From the NCBI GenBank assembly GCA_900155415.1, contig LT700187.1:2232001-2296000 (forward strand): a DNA stretch of 64,000 nucleotides. Reading direction: 5' to 3'. Of the stretch, positions 25,051 to 33,409 are shown one piece after another (position 1 is the stretch's first letter; every line of letters starts with the position of its first letter). The notes below the pieces were generated by a model that saw nothing but the letters and a program-made list of their open reading frames with translations, ran no database searches and was not told the DNA's origin. The stretch comes from Christensenella massiliensis (lineage in GTDB: Bacteria > Bacillota > Clostridia > Christensenellales > Christensenellaceae). Made by a program: the position numbers and the translations under genes.

Positions 25051-27306
25051 ATGAACATTAATGATAATTTGAAACTGGCCGCTTATGCTGTTGCGGCAGA
25101 TGCTTTTGATAAAAGTAAAAATATTTTCTGGGGCTTTGTTCCATTGGTTGAAACAGCTTTAATTATGACGGCTGGACAGAATTCGGTCTCTTTTTTAAAG
25201 TTGCGAGATTCCATTAATAACTTATACAATGTAAGTATCCCGAAGGATACACTACGATATCTTATAAATATTTTAGTGCAAGAACATAAGGTTCAATTTA
25301 TAGGAAACAGAACTATTGTACTTGATACGGATATCGTAAATTCTGAATATATTGTCAACCACGAAACTGCGAAAGCCGAAATTGAAAAATTCTTTTATGC
25401 GTTTCAAGAGTTTTTGATTAGCCAAGATGTAGATATTTCGATTGAAGAAATCCGCGAAAATGTCTGCCAATGGATCTATACTCACTCGTATGAATTAGCG
25501 GAATTTATTCAGTCAGGCATTTATCAGATAGTAAAACCTAGTGACAAAACCGATGAAGATCCTTCCGAGACTTATTGGCAACATACAGAGATTTTTTTCA
25601 ATTTTTTACTCAAATGTAGGGCTGAAGATTCAACTTCATATCATTCTTTTTTAAAGTTATTTGAGGGAGCAATTCAATCAACACTATTAAATTTTAAGCC
25701 GTCTAAAATTGAGGAAGTATCTGATAAGAATTTTAACATTGGTACGGCAATCTTAGATACCAATTTTTTGTTGCGCTTATTAAAATTACAACCAGAATTA
25801 GATAATGAGACTGCCTATATTACTTGGACAACTCTTAAAGAATCTGGTACAAACTTTATTGTTTTAGATCAAACAGTGCAAGAAATTTGTTCAAGTATTA
25901 AGGGGTTTATTCAAGAAATTGCTCCTTATACCCAGCAAACAGGGACTTTTTTGCGTAATAGCACAATACGTACATCTGGATTCTGGAGCGCATACCAACA
26001 CGGAAAATCTAGGACTGAATTTTTTGAACTATCAAAACAAGAGAACATTCGCAAAATATTGCAGACCAACTTTGGAATTGAAATCGTAGATGACTTTGAC
26101 GATAGTGTTATTTTGGAAGAAGATATCTCTGACCTTATAAGAACAAAGCAAAACGATAAGTATTCCATAAAACAAGCTAAGCACGATTTATCACTTATTG
26201 CATATTGTGCTAAAAAGCGCCCGCACAGAATCAATTCAATTACTGATGCACATTGGTGGGTCCTCACAAATGATGGGAAACTAACATTTTGGAATCAGAC
26301 TACAACTGATAATGTCCAGGAATGTATAACGGAAACACAATTATCAAATATAATGTGGCTGCAAGCAAAGAAAGAATGCGGAGATGGATTAACCAATACA
26401 ATTATGACCCTCGCATCTAAATTTGCTATAGGCACAAGTGAACTCACAGCATTCGCAAATACAATTAGTGCTTATATGCAAAAGCATGCAGAAAACACTT
26501 CTGACTTAGATAATTTGTCTCTTGTATTTGCCAGTGACTCGCTTACAGCTGGAGATATAAGAAACATTAGCACAGATGAAGACAAGTTTGCGGCTATTAT
26601 AGCACAAAAAAGCGAGAACATTAAAACTCTGCAACATGAACAAACGAAACTGATCTATGAATTGGGTGTGGGAAAGCAGGAAAGTGAGGCACGCCTTGTA
26701 GTATCTCATCAACAAAATGATAAATTGGTCCAAGAAAACGCAGCGCTTCGTTTAAAACTAGAAGAACAAACTAGAGAAGGCAAGAGAAAAGTCTTATCAA
26801 GAAGAATTGAAGATCTCAAAAAGAGTATAAGCAGTGCGGAAACACGATTACAGCAACTGAAAAACATTTTTGAATTTGATAAAACTCAAATTGCTCCTGC
26901 TGCGAGAAAATTGCTTGTAATATTGTTCATAACATGTGGCTTATTCATAATAGTTGGGATTAGACTGTTCTCTGAGCCGCTTTATCAATTAATTGAAAAT
27001 TCAAGCAATGGTGAAAAAGACGTTTTAGCTTTCGCTAGCAGTGGAATCGTTGGCGCACTGGCACTATTAGTATATTACATAGGTGTTATATTGATTTGGG
27101 GGACTCCTTATACTCCGGCAAAATTATTTTGTTTTCTTAGAGATAAACTAGTAAGGCGAAAAAGAATAGCATATGTACTTAGTAATCACTATCCATCTGA
27201 ATATGTTGATATAAATTTAGAGGCACAGATTCAGCAAGAAGAGAGGGAATTGACAGAGGTCAGAAAGAAACTTGAAGAGATAGAGGCGGGTTTGCGAGAT
27301 TTATAA
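25051..27306 (+). CDS. large membrane-anchored PIN-domain protein, candidate RNase effector
   Basis: A 751-residue protein I do not recognise as a named family. Residues 28-95 look like a winged-helix domain. Residues about 230-412 read as a PIN-like nuclease: AILDTNFLLRLL (D236), VLDQTVQEI (E278), HDLSLIAYC (D379) and ITDAHWWVLTND (D399/D408) supply the acidic quartet, with an unusually long insert between the second and third. A coiled coil spans about 510-610, two transmembrane helices lie at about 620-640 and 661-684, and a basic then coiled-coil tail follows. GGAGGG precedes the ATG. The gene is markedly AT-rich, which suggests foreign origin. A defence or toxin role is inference. Confidence 0.65.
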   Translation: MNINDNLKLAAYAVAADAFDKSKNIFWGFVPLVETALIMTAGQNSVSFLKLRDSINNLYNVSIPKDTLRYLINILVQEHKVQFIGNRTIVLDTDIVNSEYIVNHETAKAEIEKFFYAFQEFLISQDVDISIEEIRENVCQWIYTHSYELAEFIQSGIYQIVKPSDKTDEDPSETYWQHTEIFFNFLLKCRAEDSTSYHSFLKLFEGAIQSTLLNFKPSKIEEVSDKNFNIGTAILDTNFLLRLLKLQPELDNETAYITWTTLKESGTNFIVLDQTVQEICSSIKGFIQEIAPYTQQTGTFLRNSTIRTSGFWSAYQHGKSRTEFFELSKQENIRKILQTNFGIEIVDDFDDSVILEEDISDLIRTKQNDKYSIKQAKHDLSLIAYCAKKRPHRINSITDAHWWVLTNDGKLTFWNQTTTDNVQECITETQLSNIMWLQAKKECGDGLTNTIMTLASKFAIGTSELTAFANTISAYMQKHAENTSDLDNLSLVFASDSLTAGDIRNISTDEDKFAAIIAQKSENIKTLQHEQTKLIYELGVGKQESEARLVVSHQQNDKLVQENAALRLKLEEQTREGKRKVLSRRIEDLKKSISSAETRLQQLKNIFEFDKTQIAPAARKLLVILFITCGLFIIVGIRLFSEPLYQLIENSSNGEKDVLAFASSGIVGALALLVYYIGVILIWGTPYTPAKLFCFLRDKLVRRKRIAYVLSNHYPSEYVDINLEAQIQQEERELTEVRKKLEEIEAGLRDL

Positions 27307-27343
27307 GTAATTTATGCTTTAAAATCAACCCACATATTTTTCT

Positions 27344-27672
27344 CTAAAATGAGTTTTCGATAGTTCTCTCAATCCCACATCCTGTCCTGTACGGCCCGAT
27401 TGGCACCCGCGGAGTTTGATTAGGATAGGATTTGATTTCTTTTGTACTTGATGAATTAGTATTTCTTTTATCTTTATTTAATTGTGGCCAGTTTTCCAGA
27501 CATGGATTATCCATATCCGGGTTTTCCGTATCTGGACAGGCCGTATTTGGCTCGTCCTCACACGGCTGGCTTGTGTCTGGGAAATAGGGTATCTCGTAGA
27601 TGAATATTGCACATTCACGATCTTACCCTTGCTGTCACGGAAACAGTCTCGAACGATAACGGCGGTCATATT
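27344..27672 (-). pseudogene. fragment of an element replication/HTH protein
   Basis: On the minus strand one frame reads IVRDCFRDSKGKIVNVQYSS, and after a frameshift near 27590 another reads PDTSQPCEDEPNT...PDTENPDMDNPCLENWPQL, ending at TAG 27344. The domain-joining PDTENPD-type linker and RDSKGKIV segment are typical of the replication-initiator/HTH proteins of clostridial transposons. Both the N- and C-terminal domains are missing, so it is a remnant. Confidence 0.5.
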
Positions 27673-28137
27673 CTAGGCTTTCTCTATACAAAATGCCATC
27701 ATAACAATGCCTCTTTTCGGAGGTTTAAAAAAGTGTTGTTTTTTGGGAAAAGCCGTTTCTGGGCCACTTTAACACTCTGGATAATAAATCACCTGCCCCC
27801 TCTTTCTAGCAAGCAATACAGAAAGGAAAAACAGGCTTTGTAAACCCTAATCGGCACATTTATTTTGGTCATTAAGAAAGGGGTGACTGCTTCAAAACAG
27901 CCGCCCCAAAGTAGAGAGATATACAAGATAATTTTCTGTTCGGATGCCCACAAGTCCTTGATATTACTGGGTTTTTCAAAAAGTTCTGTATCACCACTCA
28001 TACCATGTCGTGGTGGATTCCGCGATCAAGAACCCGTTCGGCAATCCGAGCGGGTTTTAAATTTTGTCTTAGGTATGACAGCAGTAGCAGTATTTGTCAG
28101 AATCAGTATTTTTAATTCCGTCACTGCATTCAGGTAC
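27673..28137. other. 465 bases of element/host border sequence
   Basis: No gene is visible apart from the terminator at 28031-28062. The right end of the mobile element probably lies in this interval or just beyond, because host-like codon usage resumes with the gene at 28197. Just before the terminator, 28001-28025 weakly recalls a tRNA T-arm (TGTCGTGGTGGATTCCGC). Confidence 0.4.
28031..28062 (+). terminator. intrinsic terminator
   Basis: AACCCGTTCGG (28031-28041) pairs with CCGAGCGGGTT (28046-28056) through one G-T pair, four-base loop, followed by TTAAATTTTG. It isolates the NlpC/P60 gene from upstream transcription. Confidence 0.75.
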
Positions 28138-28166
28138 TATTCAAATTATTAAATTTATGTTACAAT
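28138..28166 (+). promoter_or_regulatory. promoter of the NlpC/P60 gene
   Basis: An extended -10 element, TG-T-TACAAT (28158-28166), 30 bases upstream of the ATG. The -35 region (28138-28143) is poor, which an extended -10 can compensate. Confidence 0.5.
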
Positions 28167-28196
28167 TATCTCAATATCTGGAAGGAGAATTGCGGT

Positions 28197-29363
28197 ATGC
28201 GAAGAAAATTTATCAAGGTAAGACGACATACCTATTATCCTTTTTCATTACGTGTCAGAAGATTTTTCCTGAATTTCAAGGATAAAATGACCCGGATGCC
28301 TAAAACAAAGCGCTTGACGATGACAGGCTCTGTATGCGGTGCTGTCGTTGTGGTCGTCCTCCTATTTTCGTTTGGAGTGTTCGGAAATCTGCCCGCCTTT
28401 AACTCTAATACTAATGCGGCGAATGCAGATGATACGCTCTTGGCAAATGATGCCTCCGCCATGGCAGAGGCTGCTCCCACCCCGGCTCCAACACCGGAAC
28501 CTACTCCTGAGCCGACCCCGGATCCCACTTTGAAAGAGGGAATGGAGGGCCCGGAGATACAGACGCTGCAGCAGCGGCTAATGGATCTTGGATATCTTGA
28601 TATTGATGAAACAACGCAATATTATGGCCCTGCAACAGCAGGAGCTATCGCTTTTTTTCAAAGACAGCATGGTATTGAGCAGGATGGTGTATGCGGTCCT
28701 AAAACACTTGCGATCATCTATACGGATGATGCTAAGCCCTATACTCTTCTGGAAGGCACAGAGGGGGACGACGTAACAGTACTTCAGGAGCGGCTTCAAG
28801 AGCTTGGCTATATTTCATCGGTGACGGGTTATTACGGAACAGAGACGATCGATGCCGTTAAACGGTTCCAGGAGAGAAACGGACTTGGTGTGGACGGAAA
28901 AACGGGAGAAATGACTCTCGGGCTCATCTATTCCGCAGATGCAAAGCCAACGGCCGAAATGGCGGCGGCGATCCAGCGCAAGGGTAATATCGACAAATTC
29001 ATTTCCGTTGCAGAAGAGCAACTGGGCGAGCCATATATATGGGGCGCTTCCGGCCCCGATTCTTTTGACTGTTCCGGCCTCGTGACCTATTGCCTGCGGC
29101 AGGCTGGTTCTTCGACCGGACGTTTGAATGCGGCAGGCTTTTCGCAAAATTCTTCTTGGGAAAAAATATCCTTTGACGATCTTCAGCGTGGAGATTTGAT
29201 TTTTTATTCCAACAATGCGGGAACACGGGTAGGACATGTCGGGATCGTTGTCGGCGATGGGATGATGATAGACGCTTCTTCCTCTAACGGGAAAGTTGTC
29301 CATCGCAGTTATGATACCTCCTATTGGAGAAATCATTTTGTTTGCGGGCGAAGGCCTTGGTAA
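28197..29363 (+). CDS. secreted NlpC/P60 peptidoglycan hydrolase with two PG-binding domains
   Basis: A 388-residue cell-wall enzyme expected to cut D-Glu/meso-Dap-type bonds in stem peptides outside the cell. A basic cytoplasmic tail (1-40), one membrane helix (about 43-63), an Ala/Pro/Thr/Glu-rich linker (90-112), two PG_binding_1 repeats (about 115-175 and 185-245) and an NlpC/P60 domain (263-388) follow in order. Catalytic Cys292 is in FDCSGL and His347 in VGHVGIV; His369 is a candidate third residue. The RBS is GAAGGAG. The long N-terminal tail suggests membrane anchoring rather than free secretion. Confidence 0.92.
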   Translation: MRRKFIKVRRHTYYPFSLRVRRFFLNFKDKMTRMPKTKRLTMTGSVCGAVVVVVLLFSFGVFGNLPAFNSNTNAANADDTLLANDASAMAEAAPTPAPTPEPTPEPTPDPTLKEGMEGPEIQTLQQRLMDLGYLDIDETTQYYGPATAGAIAFFQRQHGIEQDGVCGPKTLAIIYTDDAKPYTLLEGTEGDDVTVLQERLQELGYISSVTGYYGTETIDAVKRFQERNGLGVDGKTGEMTLGLIYSADAKPTAEMAAAIQRKGNIDKFISVAEEQLGEPYIWGASGPDSFDCSGLVTYCLRQAGSSTGRLNAAGFSQNSSWEKISFDDLQRGDLIFYSNNAGTRVGHVGIVVGDGMMIDASSSNGKVVHRSYDTSYWRNHFVCGRRPW

Positions 29364-29373
29364 CAATAAAGAG

Positions 29374-29404
29374 CTGCTCGTGTGTTTCACCGGGCAGTTT
29401 TTTT
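29374..29404 (+). terminator. terminator after the NlpC/P60 gene
   Basis: CTGCTCG (29374-29380) pairs with CGGGCAG (29391-29397), followed by seven T residues. Confidence 0.8.
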
Positions 29405-29424
29405 ATTTCATTGAAATAGGCAAG

Positions 29425-29453
29425 TGGATTTTATCGCATTTTTGCATTATAAT
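29425..29453 (+). promoter_or_regulatory. promoter of the miaB-mutS-mutL-miaA-ynbB operon
   Basis: TGGATT (29425-29430), 17 bases, perfect TATAAT (29448-29453). The predicted start of transcription falls at or very near the miaB ATG at 29460. Confidence 0.6.
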
Positions 29454-29459
29454 ATAAAT

Positions 29460-30815
29460 ATGAATAATATAAATCATTTGAAAAGAGAGATCAAGGAAAA
29501 ATCCTTAAAATATCATATCATTACCTATGGCTGCCAAATGAACGCACATGAGTCTGAAAAAATAGCCGGGCTTTTGGAAAAAATGGGATACGGTCTGGCG
29601 GATTCGAAAGAGGACGCTGATTTTATTCTGTTCAATACTTGCTGCGTACGGGAAAATGCCGAGCAAAAAACCTTTGGTAATGTAGGCCGAATCAAAAAAC
29701 TGAAGCTTAGGAACAAAGAACTGCTGGTTGCTGTCTGTGGCTGTATGATGCAGCAAAAGCAAGCAGCTCAAAAATTGTTGGATACGTTTCCATTTGTGGA
29801 TATCGTTTTCGGAACCCATAATATTCATGAGCTTCCGAACATGATTCTTACTGTAAAAGAAAAACATGAGAGGGTTTATCAGGCTCCTGAGCTTACAGAA
29901 TTGCATGACGATGTTCCGCAGAAGCGGGCTGCCGGCCCGCTTGCATCGGTCAATATCATGTATGGATGTAATAACTTCTGTTCTTACTGTATTGTTCCGT
30001 ATGTTCGGGGCAGAGAGCGTTCCCGGAATGCGGAGGAGATCATCCGCGAAATCGCAGAGCTTTCCCCACATGGTTACCGCGAGGTCATGCTGCTCGGTCA
30101 GAATGTTAATTCCTACGATGGCGGTATCGGTTTTCCACAGCTGTTAACCCGTATCTGTGAGGAAACAGATATTCCCCGTATTCGTTTTATGACTTCTCAT
30201 CCGAAAGACCTTTCTGATGAATTGATTTCTGTGATTGGACGGTATCCGCAGATTTGCCGTCATATTCACCTTCCGGTTCAATCGGGAAGCTCGCGCATCC
30301 TAAGAGAGATGAATCGCAATTATACGCGGGAGGCCTATATTGGATTAGTCGAAAAAATTCGTAAAAATATTCCAGGAATCGCCATTACGACCGATATCAT
30401 CGTCGGATTTCCGGGAGAGACGGAAGCAGACTTTGCAGACACGCTTTCGCTTGTGCGTGAGATTCGTTTCGATTCCGCTTTTACGTTTGTTTATTCGCCG
30501 CGGTCCGGAACGCGGGCTGCAGAAATGCCCGATCAGATTGGTGAAGAAATACAATCAAAACGAATCATAGAATTAGTTGCTTTGCAAAATGAAATCACAG
30601 AGCAGCGTAACCGCGAATATGTCGGGAAAACGTTAGAGGTGCTCGTCGAAGGGATCAGTACGCGTGATTCGGGACATATGTGCGGACGGACAAGCACCTC
30701 AAAAATGGTAAACTTTCCGGGTCCGCCGTCTTTGACTGGAGAATTTGCCGATATCAAAATTACGCAGGGCAAAAAGACGACATTATTTGGAGAAATGATC
30801 AAAGAGGAACCATAA
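29460..30815 (+). CDS. miaB: tRNA-2-methylthio-N6-dimethylallyladenosine synthase MiaB
   Basis: A radical-SAM methylthiotransferase acting on i6A37 of tRNA. Residues 18-140 form the UPF0004 domain with cluster Cys25 (TYGCQMN), Cys61 and Cys95 (VCGC). The radical SAM motif GCNNFCSYC is near 170-178, and a TRAM RNA-binding domain ends the 451-residue protein. ATG 29460 is chosen although no Shine-Dalgarno precedes it; the frame is open to a GTG at 29424, which would place the -10 element inside the gene. It stands in one operon with miaA, which makes the i6A substrate. Confidence 0.93.
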   Translation: MNNINHLKREIKEKSLKYHIITYGCQMNAHESEKIAGLLEKMGYGLADSKEDADFILFNTCCVRENAEQKTFGNVGRIKKLKLRNKELLVAVCGCMMQQKQAAQKLLDTFPFVDIVFGTHNIHELPNMILTVKEKHERVYQAPELTELHDDVPQKRAAGPLASVNIMYGCNNFCSYCIVPYVRGRERSRNAEEIIREIAELSPHGYREVMLLGQNVNSYDGGIGFPQLLTRICEETDIPRIRFMTSHPKDLSDELISVIGRYPQICRHIHLPVQSGSSRILREMNRNYTREAYIGLVEKIRKNIPGIAITTDIIVGFPGETEADFADTLSLVREIRFDSAFTFVYSPRSGTRAAEMPDQIGEEIQSKRIIELVALQNEITEQRNREYVGKTLEVLVEGISTRDSGHMCGRTSTSKMVNFPGPPSLTGEFADIKITQGKKTTLFGEMIKEEP

Positions 30816-33409
30816 TGGCAGAACTGACACCTATGATGAAGCAATATCTCGACCTAAAGCAAGAATATCCGGACTGTATCCTGATGTTTCGGTTAGGCGA
30901 CTTTTATGAAATGTTCTTTGAGGACGCAGAAACGGCCGCGCGGGTTCTTGAAATTGCGCTTACCGGCCGGAATTGCGGTCTTAAAGAACGCGCCCCCATG
31001 TGTGGCGTGCCTTATCATGCTGTTGACAGTTATATCAGCAAGCTGATTGCAAATGGCTATAAAGTGGCTATCTGCGATCAGTTAGAGGACCCGCGGGCTG
31101 CTCAGGGAATCGTAAAGCGCGGAGTCACGCGGGTCGTGACCCCCGGAACGGTTGTTGAAAACTCGATTTTGAATGAATCGGAAAACAATTACATTCTGTG
31201 CGTCCATTACGGAGAACAAGGGAGATACGGTATCTCCTACTGTGATGTTTCTACCGGCGAATTTGTTCTTGAGGAGCTCGAAGACGATACAGCTCTTTTT
31301 AACGAAATGACTCGTCTTAATCCTCAGGAGCTCCTTATCGCCGACTCCCATGCCAAAGAATTTTTGATCATGACGGGGAAAACACGTTTTAAAAATACGT
31401 TTGTCAATCCATATTTTGATTGGGCTTTTGAAGCTAAAGCTGCGGAAAAAGCGCTGCGCGGACATTTTAAGGTTTCTTCCCTAAAGGGCTTTGGCTGCGC
31501 CGAAATGGTGCTTGGTGTTTGTGCGGCCGGAGCGTTGATGCAATATCTGATCGATACACAAAAGAACGCATTGCTCCACATCACTACGCTCCGCACGTTA
31601 AATGAACGCGCCTATATGATACTCGACCCTAATACGCGCCGGAATCTTGAGTTGACTCAGACTCTTATGGAAAATAGTAAACGCGGTTCTCTTTTGTGGC
31701 TACTCGATAAAACGCAGACTGCAATGGGCGCCCGTTTGCTGAAAAAAATCGTTCTTCAGCCGCTGAAGCATCTCGATGCGATAAACGAACGGCTCGATGC
31801 AGTAGGAGAGATCCGTGAAAGTATCTATCTTAGGGAATCTCTTGCGGATTCTCTAAAGCATGTTTATGATCTTGAACGTATCATTTCACGTATTTCATAC
31901 GGATCGATCGATGCGAAAGACTGTCTTTCTCTAAAGCGTTCGATCGGCATACTGCCAGAATTGCATAAGCTTCTGGGGGAAACAAAAAGCGTGCTTCTTT
32001 CCCGTCTTTATAGCGGCTTAGATTCCCTGCAGGATATCTATGAGCTGCTTGACAGTTCTATCAGCGAAGATGCGCCGGCAGGCATCATGGACGGCAATAT
32101 CATAAAGCCCGGCTACGACAAAGAGATAGACCGCTTGATCTCCGCCTCCAAAAACGGAAAAGCATGGCTGGCCGAGCTTGAAGCGCGGGAAAAGGAAGAG
32201 ACCGGGATAAAAAATCTCAAAATCGGATATAATAAGGTTTTCGGTTACTATATCGAGGTGACCAAATCTAATCTTTCTCAGGTTCCTTACCGCTATTTGC
32301 GCAAACAGACGCTTGTGAATTGCGAACGTTATATTACGGAAGAATTAAAGGAAATGGAGGATACCATTCTTGGAGCGGAGGAGAGGCGTAAGGCGATTGA
32401 ATATGAAGCTTTTCTAAAAATAAGAGACATGCTCGGGGAAAACGTTGGGCGTATTCAGTCCTGTGCTGCCCGTGTAGCCTTTTTGGATGTTCTGCAGTCA
32501 TTCGCTTGTGTCGCCTATGAAAATGCGTACGTGCGGCCGGAAATGGCCGATGACGGGCTCCTTGATATCAGGAATGGCAGACATCCCGTAGTAGAGAGTA
32601 TACGCCGTCAGGAATTCGTTCCTAACGACGCACTTCTTAATGATGATACGCAGAATATGCTTTTGATCACCGGACCTAACATGGCGGGTAAAAGCACTTA
32701 TATGCGGCAGGTCGGCCTGATCGTCTTAATGGCACATATCGGCTGCTTCGTTCCGGCTTCATCCGCGCATATCTGCCTCGTTGACCGAATTTTCACCCGT
32801 GTAGGCGCTTCCGACGACCTTGCTTCCGGTCAAAGTACCTTTATGGTGGAAATGAATGAACTAGCCAATATTCTAAACAATGCAACGCCGAAGAGTCTTT
32901 TGATTTTAGATGAAATAGGACGTGGAACCAGTACGACAGACGGTCTTTCTATCGCATGGGCAAGCGTAGAGTATATTATCAATAATATCCGCGCAAAAAC
33001 TTTATTTGCGACTCACTATCACGAGCTTGTGGAGCTTGAGAACATGTTTGACGGTATCTGCAACTATTCGGTAGCTGTAAAGGAAGTGGGGCATGACATC
33101 ATTTTTCTTCATAAGATCGTAAAAGGCGGTACCGACCGCAGTTTTGGCATCGACGTTGCCAAACTCGCAGGGCTTCCGGAAGAGGTCATCTCGCAGGCGC
33201 GTATATTCTTGGACCGTCTTCAGGAATATGAGATCTCACTCAATGGGTTGCCCCGTGAACGAAAGGAAGAGAAGCCTGAAAATCCTTCTGCTTCTGCGCT
33301 TCCTGCTTATATTGCGGAGCTTAAAAATGTAAATATCGATACACTCACGCCTATTGAAGCTCTGAACCTCGTCTATTCGCTTAAAAAGGAGCTGAACCAT
33401 GAAGCATAG
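30815..33409 (+). CDS. mutS: DNA mismatch repair protein MutS
   Basis: The 864-residue MutS detects mismatches. The N-terminal mismatch-binding domain contains the Phe-X-Glu motif in GDFYEMFFEDAE, and the ATPase has Walker A GPNMAGKST (about 620-628) and Walker B LILDEIGRGTSTTDG (about 696-710). The start ATG overlaps the miaB stop by one base (TAATG), with AGAGGAACC upstream. An extended open frame to 30680 is overlap with miaB only. It overlaps mutL by 11 bases. Confidence 0.97.
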   Translation: MAELTPMMKQYLDLKQEYPDCILMFRLGDFYEMFFEDAETAARVLEIALTGRNCGLKERAPMCGVPYHAVDSYISKLIANGYKVAICDQLEDPRAAQGIVKRGVTRVVTPGTVVENSILNESENNYILCVHYGEQGRYGISYCDVSTGEFVLEELEDDTALFNEMTRLNPQELLIADSHAKEFLIMTGKTRFKNTFVNPYFDWAFEAKAAEKALRGHFKVSSLKGFGCAEMVLGVCAAGALMQYLIDTQKNALLHITTLRTLNERAYMILDPNTRRNLELTQTLMENSKRGSLLWLLDKTQTAMGARLLKKIVLQPLKHLDAINERLDAVGEIRESIYLRESLADSLKHVYDLERIISRISYGSIDAKDCLSLKRSIGILPELHKLLGETKSVLLSRLYSGLDSLQDIYELLDSSISEDAPAGIMDGNIIKPGYDKEIDRLISASKNGKAWLAELEAREKEETGIKNLKIGYNKVFGYYIEVTKSNLSQVPYRYLRKQTLVNCERYITEELKEMEDTILGAEERRKAIEYEAFLKIRDMLGENVGRIQSCAARVAFLDVLQSFACVAYENAYVRPEMADDGLLDIRNGRHPVVESIRRQEFVPNDALLNDDTQNMLLITGPNMAGKSTYMRQVGLIVLMAHIGCFVPASSAHICLVDRIFTRVGASDDLASGQSTFMVEMNELANILNNATPKSLLILDEIGRGTSTTDGLSIAWASVEYIINNIRAKTLFATHYHELVELENMFDGICNYSVAVKEVGHDIIFLHKIVKGGTDRSFGIDVAKLAGLPEEVISQARIFLDRLQEYEISLNGLPRERKEEKPENPSASALPAYIAELKNVNIDTLTPIEALNLVYSLKKELNHEA

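Noticed and set aside
27482-27676. Plus-strand Trp/Arg-rich small protein
   Set aside because: It is the complement of the replication-protein remnant, which gives the sensible linker sequence on the minus strand.
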